DNA of 64,000 bases from JBMOUD01 sp049319665 (lineage in GTDB: Bacteria; Pseudomonadota; Gammaproteobacteria; Enterobacterales; Enterobacteriaceae), in NCBI RefSeq assembly GCF_049319665.1, contig NZ_JBMOUD010000001.1, positions 732,366 to 796,365 on the forward strand. The letters run 5' to 3'. The position numbers and the translations under genes are program-made. The notes beneath the pieces were generated by a model that ran no database searches, was not told the origin of the DNA, and saw only the letters and a list, made by a program, of their open reading frames with translations. Below are positions 53,164 to 62,258 of the stretch, piece by piece; position 1 is the first letter of the stretch, and each line of letters starts with the position of its first letter.

Positions 53164-54543
53164 ATGTATTCTAATATTTTTGATATTCATCCTTTGCTTA
53201 TTAATCCTTCTGTGGCAAAAAACGATTCATTCCGTAAAGAAGTGGAGCGTTATTTACAGCGCTATCCAGATACTGAGCATGTCGATATTTATTTAAACGA
53301 TCTTAACGGTCAGTTTCGCGGCAAACGCCTGCCGATTGCCGAAATCTTCTCGCTGGAAAAAGGTTGCTACTTCCCGCTGTCTATTTATGCCATGGATTTA
53401 CACGGTAGCGTGGTAGAAGAGAGCGGATTAGGCCAACAGGCGGGAGAACCGGACCGGTTATGTGTGCCGGTCGCAGGAACCTTAAAACCTTGTGCCAAAG
53501 ATCCGCTACATCATGCACAGCTACTGCTGACCATGAAAAATGCCGAAGGCGAGGCCTGTGAGCTGGAACCGCGCGTAGTGCTGCAAAACGTGTTACAGCG
53601 TTTGCATGATAAGGGCTATTACCCGGTCATTGCGGCAGAGCTGGAGTTCTATTTAGTCGATCCGCAGCAACAGACGGTCACTCAGGCACCGAGCAGTTCA
53701 CAGAGCTTCTCCGTTGATGCGCCAGAACAGCATAACCTGCTGCTCAATGAGATAGAACAACAGGCCAAATTGCAGGCTCTACCGTTAACCGGCATCGTCG
53801 CCGAAGCCGCTTCTGGTCAATATGAATTGAACCTGCACCATACAGAAAAAGTGCTCGAAGCCTGTGACCACGTGCTGGCTTTGAAACGATTAACACGACA
53901 AATAGCAGAAAAGCATCACCAACACGCCTGCTTTATGGCGAAACCTTATGCCCATTCTGCTGGCAGCGGCCTGCATTTTCATATCAGCGTACAAAATGAT
54001 CTGGGCCAAAATGTGCTGGCCAGTACGCCAGGAAAACTGAGCGAAAGTATGGAGCGGGTGATGGCCGGGATGTTGGCATTAATGCCGTCATCAATGGCGG
54101 TTTTTGCCCCGAATATCAACGCATTTCGTCGTTTCCGTCAGGGAATGCATGTGCCGCTGTGTGCGTCTTGGGGGCACAATAACCGAACCGTTGCATTGCG
54201 TCTGCCTTGTGCCGACAGCGCTAACCAGCGTATCGAGTACCGGCTGGCAGGGGCCGATGCCAACCCGTACTTAGCCGTCGCTGTTATCCTGTGCGGGATG
54301 CTGTACGGCTTAGAGCACAATGTACCTTTACCGGCGGTGTCTAGCGGCAATAGTTATGAAAATGCCCATGCAGCACCTTTGCCACTGAGCCAACAAGAAG
54401 CATTGACGCAATTTAAGCAGAATGTCGCATTGCGTGAGATCTTAGGCCCGGCATTTTCTGCGCTTTGGTATACCTGCAAGACGCAGGAATTAAGAAAATT
54501 TGAAGAACATGTGACCAATGAAGAAATGAGTTGGATGTTGTAA
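53164..54543 (+). CDS. glutamine synthetase-like enzyme, probable gamma-glutamylputrescine synthetase
   Basis: 459 residues. Glutamine-synthetase fold: DIYLNDLNGQFRGKRLP, AAELEFYLVD, HSAGSGLHFHIS (ATP/metal region) and NRTVALRLPCADS are PuuA-type motifs. It lacks the adenylylation tyrosine region of GlnA. The reaction would be ATP-dependent ligation of glutamate to putrescine or another amine. The ATG at 53164 has AGGGAG six bases upstream. It stands alone, without the other puu genes, so the exact amine is uncertain. Confidence 0.84.
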   Translation: MYSNIFDIHPLLINPSVAKNDSFRKEVERYLQRYPDTEHVDIYLNDLNGQFRGKRLPIAEIFSLEKGCYFPLSIYAMDLHGSVVEESGLGQQAGEPDRLCVPVAGTLKPCAKDPLHHAQLLLTMKNAEGEACELEPRVVLQNVLQRLHDKGYYPVIAAELEFYLVDPQQQTVTQAPSSSQSFSVDAPEQHNLLLNEIEQQAKLQALPLTGIVAEAASGQYELNLHHTEKVLEACDHVLALKRLTRQIAEKHHQHACFMAKPYAHSAGSGLHFHISVQNDLGQNVLASTPGKLSESMERVMAGMLALMPSSMAVFAPNINAFRRFRQGMHVPLCASWGHNNRTVALRLPCADSANQRIEYRLAGADANPYLAVAVILCGMLYGLEHNVPLPAVSSGNSYENAHAAPLPLSQQEALTQFKQNVALREILGPAFSALWYTCKTQELRKFEEHVTNEEMSWML

Positions 54544-54631
54544 TAGATAAGGCAGTAGTGGGTAATGTTGTAATAGGTAGTGAAGATAGCAGTGCGCAAG
54601 CAGTAAATAATAATAAGCAGTGGTAGTAAAA

Positions 54632-54663
54632 ATATAGCGTCGCCCCGACAGGCGACGCTATAT
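54632..54663. terminator. bidirectional terminator between PuuA-like and AbrB-like genes
   Basis: ATATAGCGTCGCC and GGCGACGCTATAT form a perfect 13-bp stem with a 6-base loop between convergent genes, preceded by an A-run that becomes a T-run for the minus strand gene. Confidence 0.8.
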
Positions 54664-54748
54664 ACAGGCTGATAGGATAATCAGCATCCCGCCGCACTAG
54701 GGCTCTTTAGCAACGGGATACATTATCTTATTCGCCTTTTCTGCTGGT

Positions 54749-55846
54749 CTATCGAGTCATACTCTTTTCGTTTTTTGGCAGCGTTAGTTTCGCTATCAAG
54801 CGGGCCAACGTTGGCGAGATCAAAATCACTAAAATCAATCGCATGGTTTGTAGCGCCATCACAAACGGCATATCAACGTGGCTTGATGAGGCGATAATAG
54901 CCACCGAATCAGCCCCACCTGGGCTCATTGCTAAATAAGCGGTGAGCGGATCGACATCGGCTACATGCACCAGAATGACGGCAAACCCTCCACAAATGGC
55001 AATCAAACAAAACGTTGAGAGCAAAATGCGGGGTAATGCGTGTGCCACATGCTTGAGTATCTCGCGGGTAAAGCGCAGGCCAATGCTCCAACCAACTAAC
55101 GCATAAGCCGGGATCAGTAAATAGGGTGGCAGGAACAAAGTGACCAGATGCGTATCTTGTAAAACAGCGGCGAGCACAATGGTAAACAGCAGGGGGCCGG
55201 CGGGGATGCGTAACACCTTGCCAAGCGTTGCCCCGGCTATCACCACGCCAATTGTTGATAAGAAGGGAACCAGTTCAAAAGGCGGAAACCACTCGATATG
55301 TAACGCGGCGGTCGGCGCACCCGCAGGCGTCCAAATTTTTGCTACCAATGTTGCTACCACCGCGACAATACCAACGCGTAAATATTGCATAAACGCAACC
55401 AGGCGAATATCTGCTCCGTAACTTTCTGCCATCAAAGACATCGCGGTTGCCGCACCCGGCGAGGTGCCCCAGATAGCGGTAGATCCTGGCATGACTTGGA
55501 GGCGAGTCAGCAACCAACCTAAAAAGGTACTGGCAAAAATAACTGAGAAGACGCCCCCGATAAATATCGGCCAATCACGAGCGATTTGACTATAAATAGA
55601 GGTGGTAATGCTGCCGGCGATTAAACATCCGACGGCGGCTTGTGCCAGATAAAAAGGAGGTTTAGGGATGGTAATTTTACCGCCGCAGGTTGCCAGAATA
55701 ATGGCGACTATCATGGTGCCGAGCAAGGGGGCGGCGGGGATGTTGGCTTTCTCCAGCAGCAGGAACATCACAACCGAAAGAACAATTAACAATAACCAAT
55801 AGAGTGAAACGCGCATTGGGGAGGGTGCGGTTTTCAACAGACTCAT
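54749..55846 (-). CDS. AbrB-family inner-membrane protein (putative transporter)
   Basis: 365 residues with about ten membrane segments in two internally similar halves, each with a glycine-rich reentrant motif (IWGTSPGAATAMSLMAESYG and MSPGGADSVAIIAS). This matches the AbrB/AidB-regulator family of putative transporters. The ATG at 55846 is chosen (AAGG upstream) over the longer frame. Divergent from the DapF-like gene, with 211 bases between. Substrate unknown. Confidence 0.82.
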   Translation of the reverse strand: MSLLKTAPSPMRVSLYWLLLIVLSVVMFLLLEKANIPAAPLLGTMIVAIILATCGGKITIPKPPFYLAQAAVGCLIAGSITTSIYSQIARDWPIFIGGVFSVIFASTFLGWLLTRLQVMPGSTAIWGTSPGAATAMSLMAESYGADIRLVAFMQYLRVGIVAVVATLVAKIWTPAGAPTAALHIEWFPPFELVPFLSTIGVVIAGATLGKVLRIPAGPLLFTIVLAAVLQDTHLVTLFLPPYLLIPAYALVGWSIGLRFTREILKHVAHALPRILLSTFCLIAICGGFAVILVHVADVDPLTAYLAMSPGGADSVAIIASSSHVDMPFVMALQTMRLILVILISPTLARLIAKLTLPKNEKSMTR

Positions 55847-56057
55847 TATGCATACCTTTTGCAGCTGAATAATCAAAGGCTTATGGCGAGTAGAAAGCAA
55901 TATTTTCCCAAGATTTAAATTCTACTTTACGCAGCCAGAAACAGGGCTGCATCATATCATGCGATTTATGAGTGGGTTACATCCAGATGTAACGGAAAGA
56001 TAGCAACCTACATACAGATTTATCCTTGCAAGCAGATAATTAAAGAGCCACTAAATA

Positions 56058-56900
56058 ATGAATCAACTGACTTTTCACCGGTACCACGGATTGGGTAACG
56101 ACTACCTTGTCTGTCATCAGAGCGTTGCTAAACAATTGAGTAATCAGCAAATACAGCGTATTTGTGACCGTCATTACGGTATCGGTTCTGATGGATTGCT
56201 CATTGATATTGATGAGGATGAAATCGCAACCCTGCGCATTATTAATCCAGATGGTTCCGAAGCGGAGAAAAGCGGTAATGGCTTGCGTATTTATGCTCGC
56301 TACTTATTTGATATCGGCCGAGTTTCACACGATCCCTTCTTGGTAAATACGCTAGGTGGGCAAGTCCGTTGTGAAGTTAAAGCCGGTGCACATCAAGTGG
56401 TCGTGGAGATGGGGCGAGCGAATTTCTCACCCGCCGCTTTACCTGCATTGGTCGATGGTGATACAGCCTTAGCGCTTCCATTGACTATCGGCGGCCATAC
56501 ATTGAGCGCCACCTTGGTATCGATGGGCAATCCTCACTGTGTGATACGCGTAGAAAAGCTCGACCTTGAGTTGGTCAAACAACTCGGTAGTGAGATTGAA
56601 AATCTGGCTATTTTCCCTAAGCGTAGCAATGTGCAATTCGTTGAGGTTATCGACAACAGCAATATTAATATTGGTATTTGGGAACGAGGCGCAGGTTACA
56701 CATTAGCATCAGGTAGCAGTAGCTGCGCCGCTGCCAGTGCAATGCGTAAGCTAGGTTTGGTCGGTGACAACGTCACGGTGCATATGCCTGGCGGCACACT
56801 AAACATTAGCTTTTATGATGATTTCATGGTCAAGATGGAAGGGCCGGTGCAGAAAATATCGACATCAACACTCGATGAGGACTGTTTTTTCGATATGTAA
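56058..56900 (+). CDS. DapF-like epimerase homologue with both catalytic cysteines replaced by serine
   Basis: 280 residues with the full DapF fold: YHGLGNDYLV near the N-terminus, INPDGSEAEKSGNGLRIYAR in the middle, and ERGAGYTLASGSSSCAAASA near the end. In diaminopimelate epimerase the two acid/base cysteines lie in xCGNGxR and ACGxGxCAA. Here they are S72 (AGC) and S218 (TCA), while surrounding substrate-binding residues (N74, E209, R210) remain. The canonical dapF is next to lysA/xerC in enterobacteria, and that context is absent, so this is a paralogue. Possible roles: an isomerase or epimerase with another substrate, or a binding protein. Single gene between an AbrB-family gene and a LacI gene. 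Confidence 0.85.
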   Translation: MNQLTFHRYHGLGNDYLVCHQSVAKQLSNQQIQRICDRHYGIGSDGLLIDIDEDEIATLRIINPDGSEAEKSGNGLRIYARYLFDIGRVSHDPFLVNTLGGQVRCEVKAGAHQVVVEMGRANFSPAALPALVDGDTALALPLTIGGHTLSATLVSMGNPHCVIRVEKLDLELVKQLGSEIENLAIFPKRSNVQFVEVIDNSNINIGIWERGAGYTLASGSSSCAAASAMRKLGLVGDNVTVHMPGGTLNISFYDDFMVKMEGPVQKISTSTLDEDCFFDM

Positions 56901-57043
56901 GTTGTTTTTATGTTAAGTAAGATGTTTAATGGCAAATACGCACTTTACGTGAAGTAATTTATTGAAATTAATAGGTTATGTAAGTACGCCGTGTCCGGTG
57001 AATACATTAGTTTCATCGGCACATTTTTCCGCCAGATAACACG

Positions 57044-58060
57044 ATGAGTCCGCCTAAAGATATGGTTTCTCTTAAAGACGTAGCTCAACGCGCCGGTGTA
57101 TCATTGATGACCGTATCGCGCGCGATCAATTACCCCGAGCAACTGAAGCCAGATACGTTACAGCGTGTCCAGCAAGCAATAGCAAGTCTTAACTATGTGC
57201 CGGACTTCTCTGCCAGAAAGATACGTAATAATAGTGGCAAAAAAGTCTCTACGCTGGGGGTTTTATCGCTTGATACCGCTACGACACCTTTTTCTGTTGA
57301 AATCCTACTTTCTATCGAAGATACCGCCCGTGAGTTTGGCTGGGCGGCTTTTTTTGTCAACCTCACCTCAAATGAAGACGACAAACGGACTATAAATCAC
57401 CTATTAGCTCAGCGGCCAGACGGCATTATTTATACCTCAATGGGCTTGCGGCAGGTCATTATTCCTGAACTCCTGAAAGATCAAAATCTGGTATTGGCCA
57501 ACTGCATAACGAAAGAGAATAATTTTCCAGCGTATGTTCCCAATGATTTTGATGGGCAATATCAAGCGGTGCGTAAAGCCATTGAAATGGGCTATCGTCG
57601 GCCTCTGTGTTTTTATCTGCCTGAAGCGGCGATTGCCAGCCAGTGTCGGCGAAGCGGGGCTGAATTAGCCTGGCGAGAGGCCGGGTTACCGCCGCAAGAT
57701 TTACGGCAATTTCATATGGAAAATGGCGATGAACATTATCCTGACGTCGTACCGTTTATCGAGCAACACTGCCCGCAGAATATTCCTGATTTTGATTTAT
57801 TAATTTGTGGTAATGACCGTATTGCATTTTTGGCTTATCAAGTGTTGTTGACCAAAGGCATTGCCATCCCGCAACAGGTGGCCGTGCTGGGATATGACAA
57901 CCTGGTGGGTATCGGTGATTTGTTCTTGCCACCGCTGACAACAGTACAATTGCCACATCAAGAAATTGGTCGAGAGGCAGTACTGCATCTGATCGAAGGG
58001 CGAGAATCCAAAGGTATTCAAACGCTGTGTTGCCCGCTGTTGGTCAGGCAATCAATGTAA
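57044..58060 (+). CDS. LacI-family sugar repressor
   Basis: 338 residues. N-terminal helix-turn-helix and hinge (VSLKDVAQRAGVSLMTVSRAI) followed by a periplasmic-binding-like sensor domain (LGVLSLDT, LLAQRPDGIIYTS, LLICGNDRIAFLAYQVL). Convergent with a LacY-type permease gene whose upstream region carries two GTTAAC-type operators. Likely represses that permease. A later ATG at 57062 is a possible start. No own operator is obvious upstream. Confidence 0.87.
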   Translation: MSPPKDMVSLKDVAQRAGVSLMTVSRAINYPEQLKPDTLQRVQQAIASLNYVPDFSARKIRNNSGKKVSTLGVLSLDTATTPFSVEILLSIEDTAREFGWAAFFVNLTSNEDDKRTINHLLAQRPDGIIYTSMGLRQVIIPELLKDQNLVLANCITKENNFPAYVPNDFDGQYQAVRKAIEMGYRRPLCFYLPEAAIASQCRRSGAELAWREAGLPPQDLRQFHMENGDEHYPDVVPFIEQHCPQNIPDFDLLICGNDRIAFLAYQVLLTKGIAIPQQVAVLGYDNLVGIGDLFLPPLTTVQLPHQEIGREAVLHLIEGRESKGIQTLCCPLLVRQSM

Positions 58061-58183
58061 TAACGGCTGCTCCCTGATCCTACGGGGGAGCGCCCAATCC
58101 CCCCGTTTCGCAAGCCCAAACAGATACGGCTACATGTTTAATTGAATTATCACAACGCCGGTAATAGCTTCTGCATTCGCCTC

Positions 58184-59449
58184 TTATTTCTCGCTTGGTA
58201 AAGCTTGCGAGAAGGATGACTCTTCATACAGTGATTCCGATTCCAATAGAAAACCGGAAACAAAAGTGAAAGCGAATACCAAGGCAGCCATCACCATATA
58301 AGTATCGGAGAAGCCGAATAGTTCATACCCGTGACCTATGGTTGAAGAGAGAAGGCTGACTGATAAAGAGGTCGCGAATTGGAAACCAACCAGGTAGAGC
58401 GTCGTTGACAAACGAGGATCAAAACGCGTGGTGATATATTTGAATAATGAGATTAAAAGGATTGGTGATTCTATTGCGTGTAACAGCTTCAGTAGTGAAA
58501 TATATAACGTATCGTCGGTCACTCCAGAGGTGAAGATACGCAGCGACATCAGCAACCCACTTAATATCAGCCCCTGTTTTGCGCCGATGCGATTGATTAA
58601 GAAAGGCGCCATAAACATACCGACTGCTTCAATAAAAAACTGTAGCGGATTAAGTAAGTTATACACCTGGTGTCCCAAATTAGCCTCACTGAATTTTGAG
58701 GCGAAATAGGTTGGGAACTGTTGATCGTAGGTGTTGTAAATACTGACGCCGATAACAAAAATGACTAATGCCCAAAAACGGGGTAACAGCAGGAGAGATA
58801 AGGCATCACCCAGCGTTAATTTTTCGGCACAATCGAACACCGACTGAGTGGCCGTTTCTGTTTTCAGCGTGTTGAGTGACCAATCTCTGAGTAAGCAAAG
58901 CAATAAGAAAAAAACCACCGCTGAGAATGATGCTATCCAAAAGTTAATATCAGGATTGATATTAAAAAACAGGCCAGCGGATAAGCTTGCCATGGCCCAA
59001 CCTAACGATCCCCACATGCGCACGCTGCCGTATTCAAAACTCAGCCGGCGACTCATACGTTCAATGTAGGACTCGACGACGCCGACGCCTGAATTAAAGG
59101 TCACGCCGACAAAGGTTCCCAAGACTACTGAACCGATAAAAATATTAAAGCGAAGTAATGGAACCGCAAAAAAAATAAATAGAGGGCCACTGCATAGTAG
59201 CAATAGGCTAATAAACCACAGCAGGCTTTTTTTCAGCCCTAATTTATCCTGAATAATGCCAAATAACGGTTGGCTGCAAAGGGCGGCCAGCACACAAACC
59301 GCAAGCATCATTGCCGTATCTTCCCCCTTTAATCCTACTTTTTGATTCAGCCACATTGCGACCAAAGAAAAAGTTGATGACCAGGTGAAAAAAAAAGCAA
59401 AAAGCAACCCACTCAGTATTAGGTATGGATTTTCCCTAAGTGTTTTCAT
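58184..59449 (-). CDS. oligosaccharide:H+ symporter, LacY/CscB/RafB family
   Basis: 421 residues, 12 membrane segments. Family motifs are clear: FFFTWSSTFSLVAMWLNQKV, CSQPLFGIIQDKLGLKKSLL, YGSVRMWGSLGWAMASL and NIFIGSVVLGTFVG. Residues R144/E126/H322-type of LacY appear to have counterparts in VVESYIER and NPLQFFIEAVGMF. No glycosidase adjoins it, so the sugar is unknown; lactose, sucrose, raffinose or melibiose are family options. Two LacI operators lie upstream. Confidence 0.88.
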   Translation of the reverse strand: MKTLRENPYLILSGLLFAFFFTWSSTFSLVAMWLNQKVGLKGEDTAMMLAVCVLAALCSQPLFGIIQDKLGLKKSLLWFISLLLLCSGPLFIFFAVPLLRFNIFIGSVVLGTFVGVTFNSGVGVVESYIERMSRRLSFEYGSVRMWGSLGWAMASLSAGLFFNINPDINFWIASFSAVVFFLLLCLLRDWSLNTLKTETATQSVFDCAEKLTLGDALSLLLLPRFWALVIFVIGVSIYNTYDQQFPTYFASKFSEANLGHQVYNLLNPLQFFIEAVGMFMAPFLINRIGAKQGLILSGLLMSLRIFTSGVTDDTLYISLLKLLHAIESPILLISLFKYITTRFDPRLSTTLYLVGFQFATSLSVSLLSSTIGHGYELFGFSDTYMVMAALVFAFTFVSGFLLESESLYEESSFSQALPSEK

Positions 59450-59487
59450 GCATTCATTCCATGTCAGTAAGTTGCTACAAGTGCATT

Positions 59488-59499
59488 GTTAACATTAAC
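59488..59499. promoter_or_regulatory. LacI-type operator 1 of the sugar permease
   Basis: GTTAACATTAAC, one mismatch from a perfect palindrome, 39 bases upstream of the permease start. Confidence 0.65.
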
Positions 59500-59550
59500 T
59501 TTTTAGGATAATACGCTATTGAAACTTCATTTTGCGGAGGTATCACTTAA

Positions 59551-59562
59551 GTTAACGTTAAC
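59551..59562. promoter_or_regulatory. LacI-type operator 2 of the sugar permease
   Basis: GTTAACGTTAAC, a perfect 12-bp palindrome. Its centre is 63 bp from that of operator 1, close to six helical turns, which would allow looping by a tetrameric or paired repressor. Confidence 0.7.
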
Positions 59563-59720
59563 ATTTTTACTGTATGATGCCAATTAATAAAAGGAAGCTA
59601 GCAGCGGGTATGGGCTAAAAATAGGGTCAATTGGGTAGGGTGCCAGGCGTGAAGTAAAGCAGTGTGAGTTGGCCAGAGAAATGGACACTCTTCTCTGACC
59701 GCAGAAGCCATCATGAGAGG

Positions 59721-60608
59721 CTATAGATAGTACATTTGCTCAAGATCGGTGAGTAAATCGGGTCCGCTTGGACGCCAGGATAATCGCTGTTGCGTTAGTG
59801 CACTGGATGCGGACATATCGTGACTAATGAAGGTATTGAGCCAACCGAAATGTGTCGCACCTTCGTGAGCGTCGAGGCTTTTTACCGGAATATTGAGGCC
59901 GCGCCCAATAACCTCGGCGATATTGCGCAATGAAATACCTTGCTCAGCGACTGCATGATATCGACTGCCTGCCAGATGCTTTTCTAGCACCAGGACATAA
60001 AGCCGCGCTGCGTCACTAATGTGAACCGCGGCCCAGCGATTTTCCCCCTCGCCGATATACGCCGACACGCCTTTTTCACGGGCTAATTCAATCAGCGGGC
60101 TAATGAGTCCTTGTTTCACCCTGTCATGAACTTGCGGCAATCTCACGACCGAGACATTAATGCCGCGTTGTGCCAATGAGATGCTTGCTAACTCTGAGGC
60201 TTTACGTGGGTTAGGTGAGTCGGCATTAAAATACTCCTCGCTGGCCAGTTGCCCCTTTATCATTGCTCCTAAACCTGCAATGGAGGTGATAATCAGCGGG
60301 CGATCGGAACCATATAACGCTGAACCCATGGCTTCAATGGCTTGTCTGTCGGCTTCACAGTTGGCGGCGAAAGTCGAAAAATCGTGATTAAACGCGGTAT
60401 GAATCACGGCATCCGCCAGGCTCACACCGCGCCGCAGGCTATCGAGATCATCAGTATCGCCGATATGTGCTTGCGCCCCAATTTTGAGCAAAGATCGCGC
60501 ACCAGCCTCTGATCGAGTTAGACCAAGAACCTGATGTCCCGCATTAATAAGTTGGCTGACAATGGCGGAGCCGAGAAAGCCCGTTGCGCCGGTAACAAAA
60601 ACACGCAT
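59721..60608 (-). CDS. NAD-dependent epimerase/dehydratase-like SDR
   Basis: 295 residues. An N-terminal GATGFLGSAIVSQL nucleotide-binding motif, VTGATGFLGS fold and a substrate-binding lobe are present; the classical YxxxK motif is not obvious. The ATG at 60608 has AAGGA upstream; the longer frame is not supported. It is divergent from an AraC regulator (125 bases), which probably controls it. Role unknown; similar proteins respond to electrophiles or drugs. Confidence 0.82.
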   Translation of the reverse strand: MRVFVTGATGFLGSAIVSQLINAGHQVLGLTRSEAGARSLLKIGAQAHIGDTDDLDSLRRGVSLADAVIHTAFNHDFSTFAANCEADRQAIEAMGSALYGSDRPLIITSIAGLGAMIKGQLASEEYFNADSPNPRKASELASISLAQRGINVSVVRLPQVHDRVKQGLISPLIELAREKGVSAYIGEGENRWAAVHISDAARLYVLVLEKHLAGSRYHAVAEQGISLRNIAEVIGRGLNIPVKSLDAHEGATHFGWLNTFISHDMSASSALTQQRLSWRPSGPDLLTDLEQMYYL

Positions 60609-60732
60609 GTAATTATCCTTAAAGTGGTTTGTAAGCCGCTTTTGCATCACGGTGATAATTACAGTAGATTTTGTTGTTGATACGAACAATGCGATATCGT
60701 CGCTATTTTTGGTCTAATCGTCCGGAGTCTGC

Positions 60733-61662
60733 ATGGATCCTCTCTCAGAATTGTTATCTCTGCTGAAACCACAAAGCTATGTTTCTGGTGGCGTAACAAT
60801 ATCTGCTGGCACGGCCGTGCAATGGCCACAGCATATCGGCATCAAATGTTATGCCGTAGTGTCTGGCCAGTGTTGGTTATCTGTTGAGGGTATTGCCGAA
60901 TCGGTGCCGTTAACTAAGGGGGACTGTTATTTGCTGCCGCCGGGGCCAGCGTTTTGCCTGGCAACAGACCCATTGGCAAAGCCCGTTGATTTTACGGTTG
61001 TTCGCGATACATTGCGTCGGGGGCAAAATACGCTGGATGCTGTTGACGATAGGGCGGTAAATGATTGCATGTTAGCCGGAGGACATTTTGTTCTCACCGG
61101 CCACCATGCAGATATGTTACTCGGGTCGCTGCCAGCCATTGTCCATATCAAAAAAGAGCAAGACAAAGCCGCTATGCGTTGGTCAATTGAACGTATGGTT
61201 GCCGAAATTCGTTATCCGCAGCCTGGAGGGGCTTTAATTACCCAGCAGTTAGCTTATATGATGTTAGTTCAGGCACTGCGACTGCATTTATCCGACAGGA
61301 ATAAAAAAAATAGCGGCTGGTTATTTGCCCTCGCGGATAAACCCTTGTGCGCGGCGATAAGTTGCATACACGATGAACCCGGTTATCCCTGGACGTTACA
61401 ACAGTTGGCAAAACGAGCAGGGATGTCGCGTTCGACCTTCGCACAGCACTTTAAAGAAGTGATTGCGACCACACCCATCGAGTATTTGACGCGCTGGCGA
61501 ATGTTGCTAGCCTGCGAAAAACTTACAAGCAGCAGCGATTCGATTTATCGTATCGCGACCTCACTGGGTTACGAGTCAGAAAGTGCCTTTAGCAAAGCCT
61601 TCAAGCGAGTGATAGGACAGACTCCCGGACAGCACCGCCGTGCCATCAGTCGCGGTTCATAA
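60733..61662 (+). CDS. AraC-family regulator with cupin_6 domain
   Basis: 309 residues. The N-terminal cupin_6-type domain (GQCWLSVEGIAESVPLTKGD, LPPGPAFCLATD) and a C-terminal double helix-turn-helix (LQQLAKRAGMSRSTFAQHF, IYRIATSLGYESESAFSKAF) are clear. It is divergent from the SDR gene and its likely regulator. Ribosome site weak. Confidence 0.84.
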   Translation: MDPLSELLSLLKPQSYVSGGVTISAGTAVQWPQHIGIKCYAVVSGQCWLSVEGIAESVPLTKGDCYLLPPGPAFCLATDPLAKPVDFTVVRDTLRRGQNTLDAVDDRAVNDCMLAGGHFVLTGHHADMLLGSLPAIVHIKKEQDKAAMRWSIERMVAEIRYPQPGGALITQQLAYMMLVQALRLHLSDRNKKNSGWLFALADKPLCAAISCIHDEPGYPWTLQQLAKRAGMSRSTFAQHFKEVIATTPIEYLTRWRMLLACEKLTSSSDSIYRIATSLGYESESAFSKAFKRVIGQTPGQHRRAISRGS

Positions 61663-62258
61663 CCATACTGCTTGGGGTGATCGAACGAGTAGCCGCCACG
61701 GAAATACAGCCGTCATAATACTGTTCTCAGCCAAAGTGTCTAAAGGAACAATAAAACTATTCCGACCTTGTTAGTAGAGCTCATCTATTATCAGCTCGTG
61801 AGGTGTTAATCTCGCCAGGCCATGAGGTTGGTATTCTCTCCCTGTGAGCTGTGCTTCAATACTATATTCGTGACTTGGCAACAGGTTCTCGAAAATCGTC
61901 AGAATTAAAATTGCAGTGGTTATGGAAGACATTAATAATACCTTTGTATGTCCACACCATCATTAAATAACACGCTTACATGCCCATACACCACCATAAA
62001 ACACCATCATTTATATGCCCGCACATTACTATTGTCGATATATAAATTACCTTTTGTATTAACAACATACCCTAGATGCGCGGGTGTGTTATTTCGTCGA
62101 GGTTATATGTGCTGCGATGAAATTAAGATTGATCGGAGTTCTAATAAAAATTAGATTTATTAAGAAAACCAATTAAACTATTAATGGATTAAAGTAGTGA
62201 TACATATTATTTGTATATACATTTAAGTAATCGGAACCCTCACTAAATAAGGAAATCC
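61663..62258. other. intergenic region before the autotransporter
   Basis: About 600 bases, AT-rich in its second half. It contains the small minus-strand open frame at 61771-61932, and two imperfect direct repeats starting ACACCATCATT (61954 and 62001) each followed by ATGCCC-CACA-like text. A 68-codon + strand frame at 61948 has no ribosome site and looks like chance. Confidence 0.4.
61771..61932 (-). CDS. small open reading frame, hypothetical
   Basis: 53 residues. AAAGG lies 8 bases before the ATG at 61932. The N-terminus is hydrophobic (ITTAILILTIF) and the rest is polar and ends HELIIDELY. I do not recognise it. It may be a genuine small protein or the remnant of a longer gene. Confidence 0.35.
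   Translation of the reverse strand: MSSITTAILILTIFENLLPSHEYSIEAQLTGREYQPHGLARLTPHELIIDELY

Noticed and set aside
61948..62154. 68-codon + strand frame before the autotransporter
   Set aside because: It lacks a ribosome site and is built over imperfect direct repeats; no recognisable protein features.
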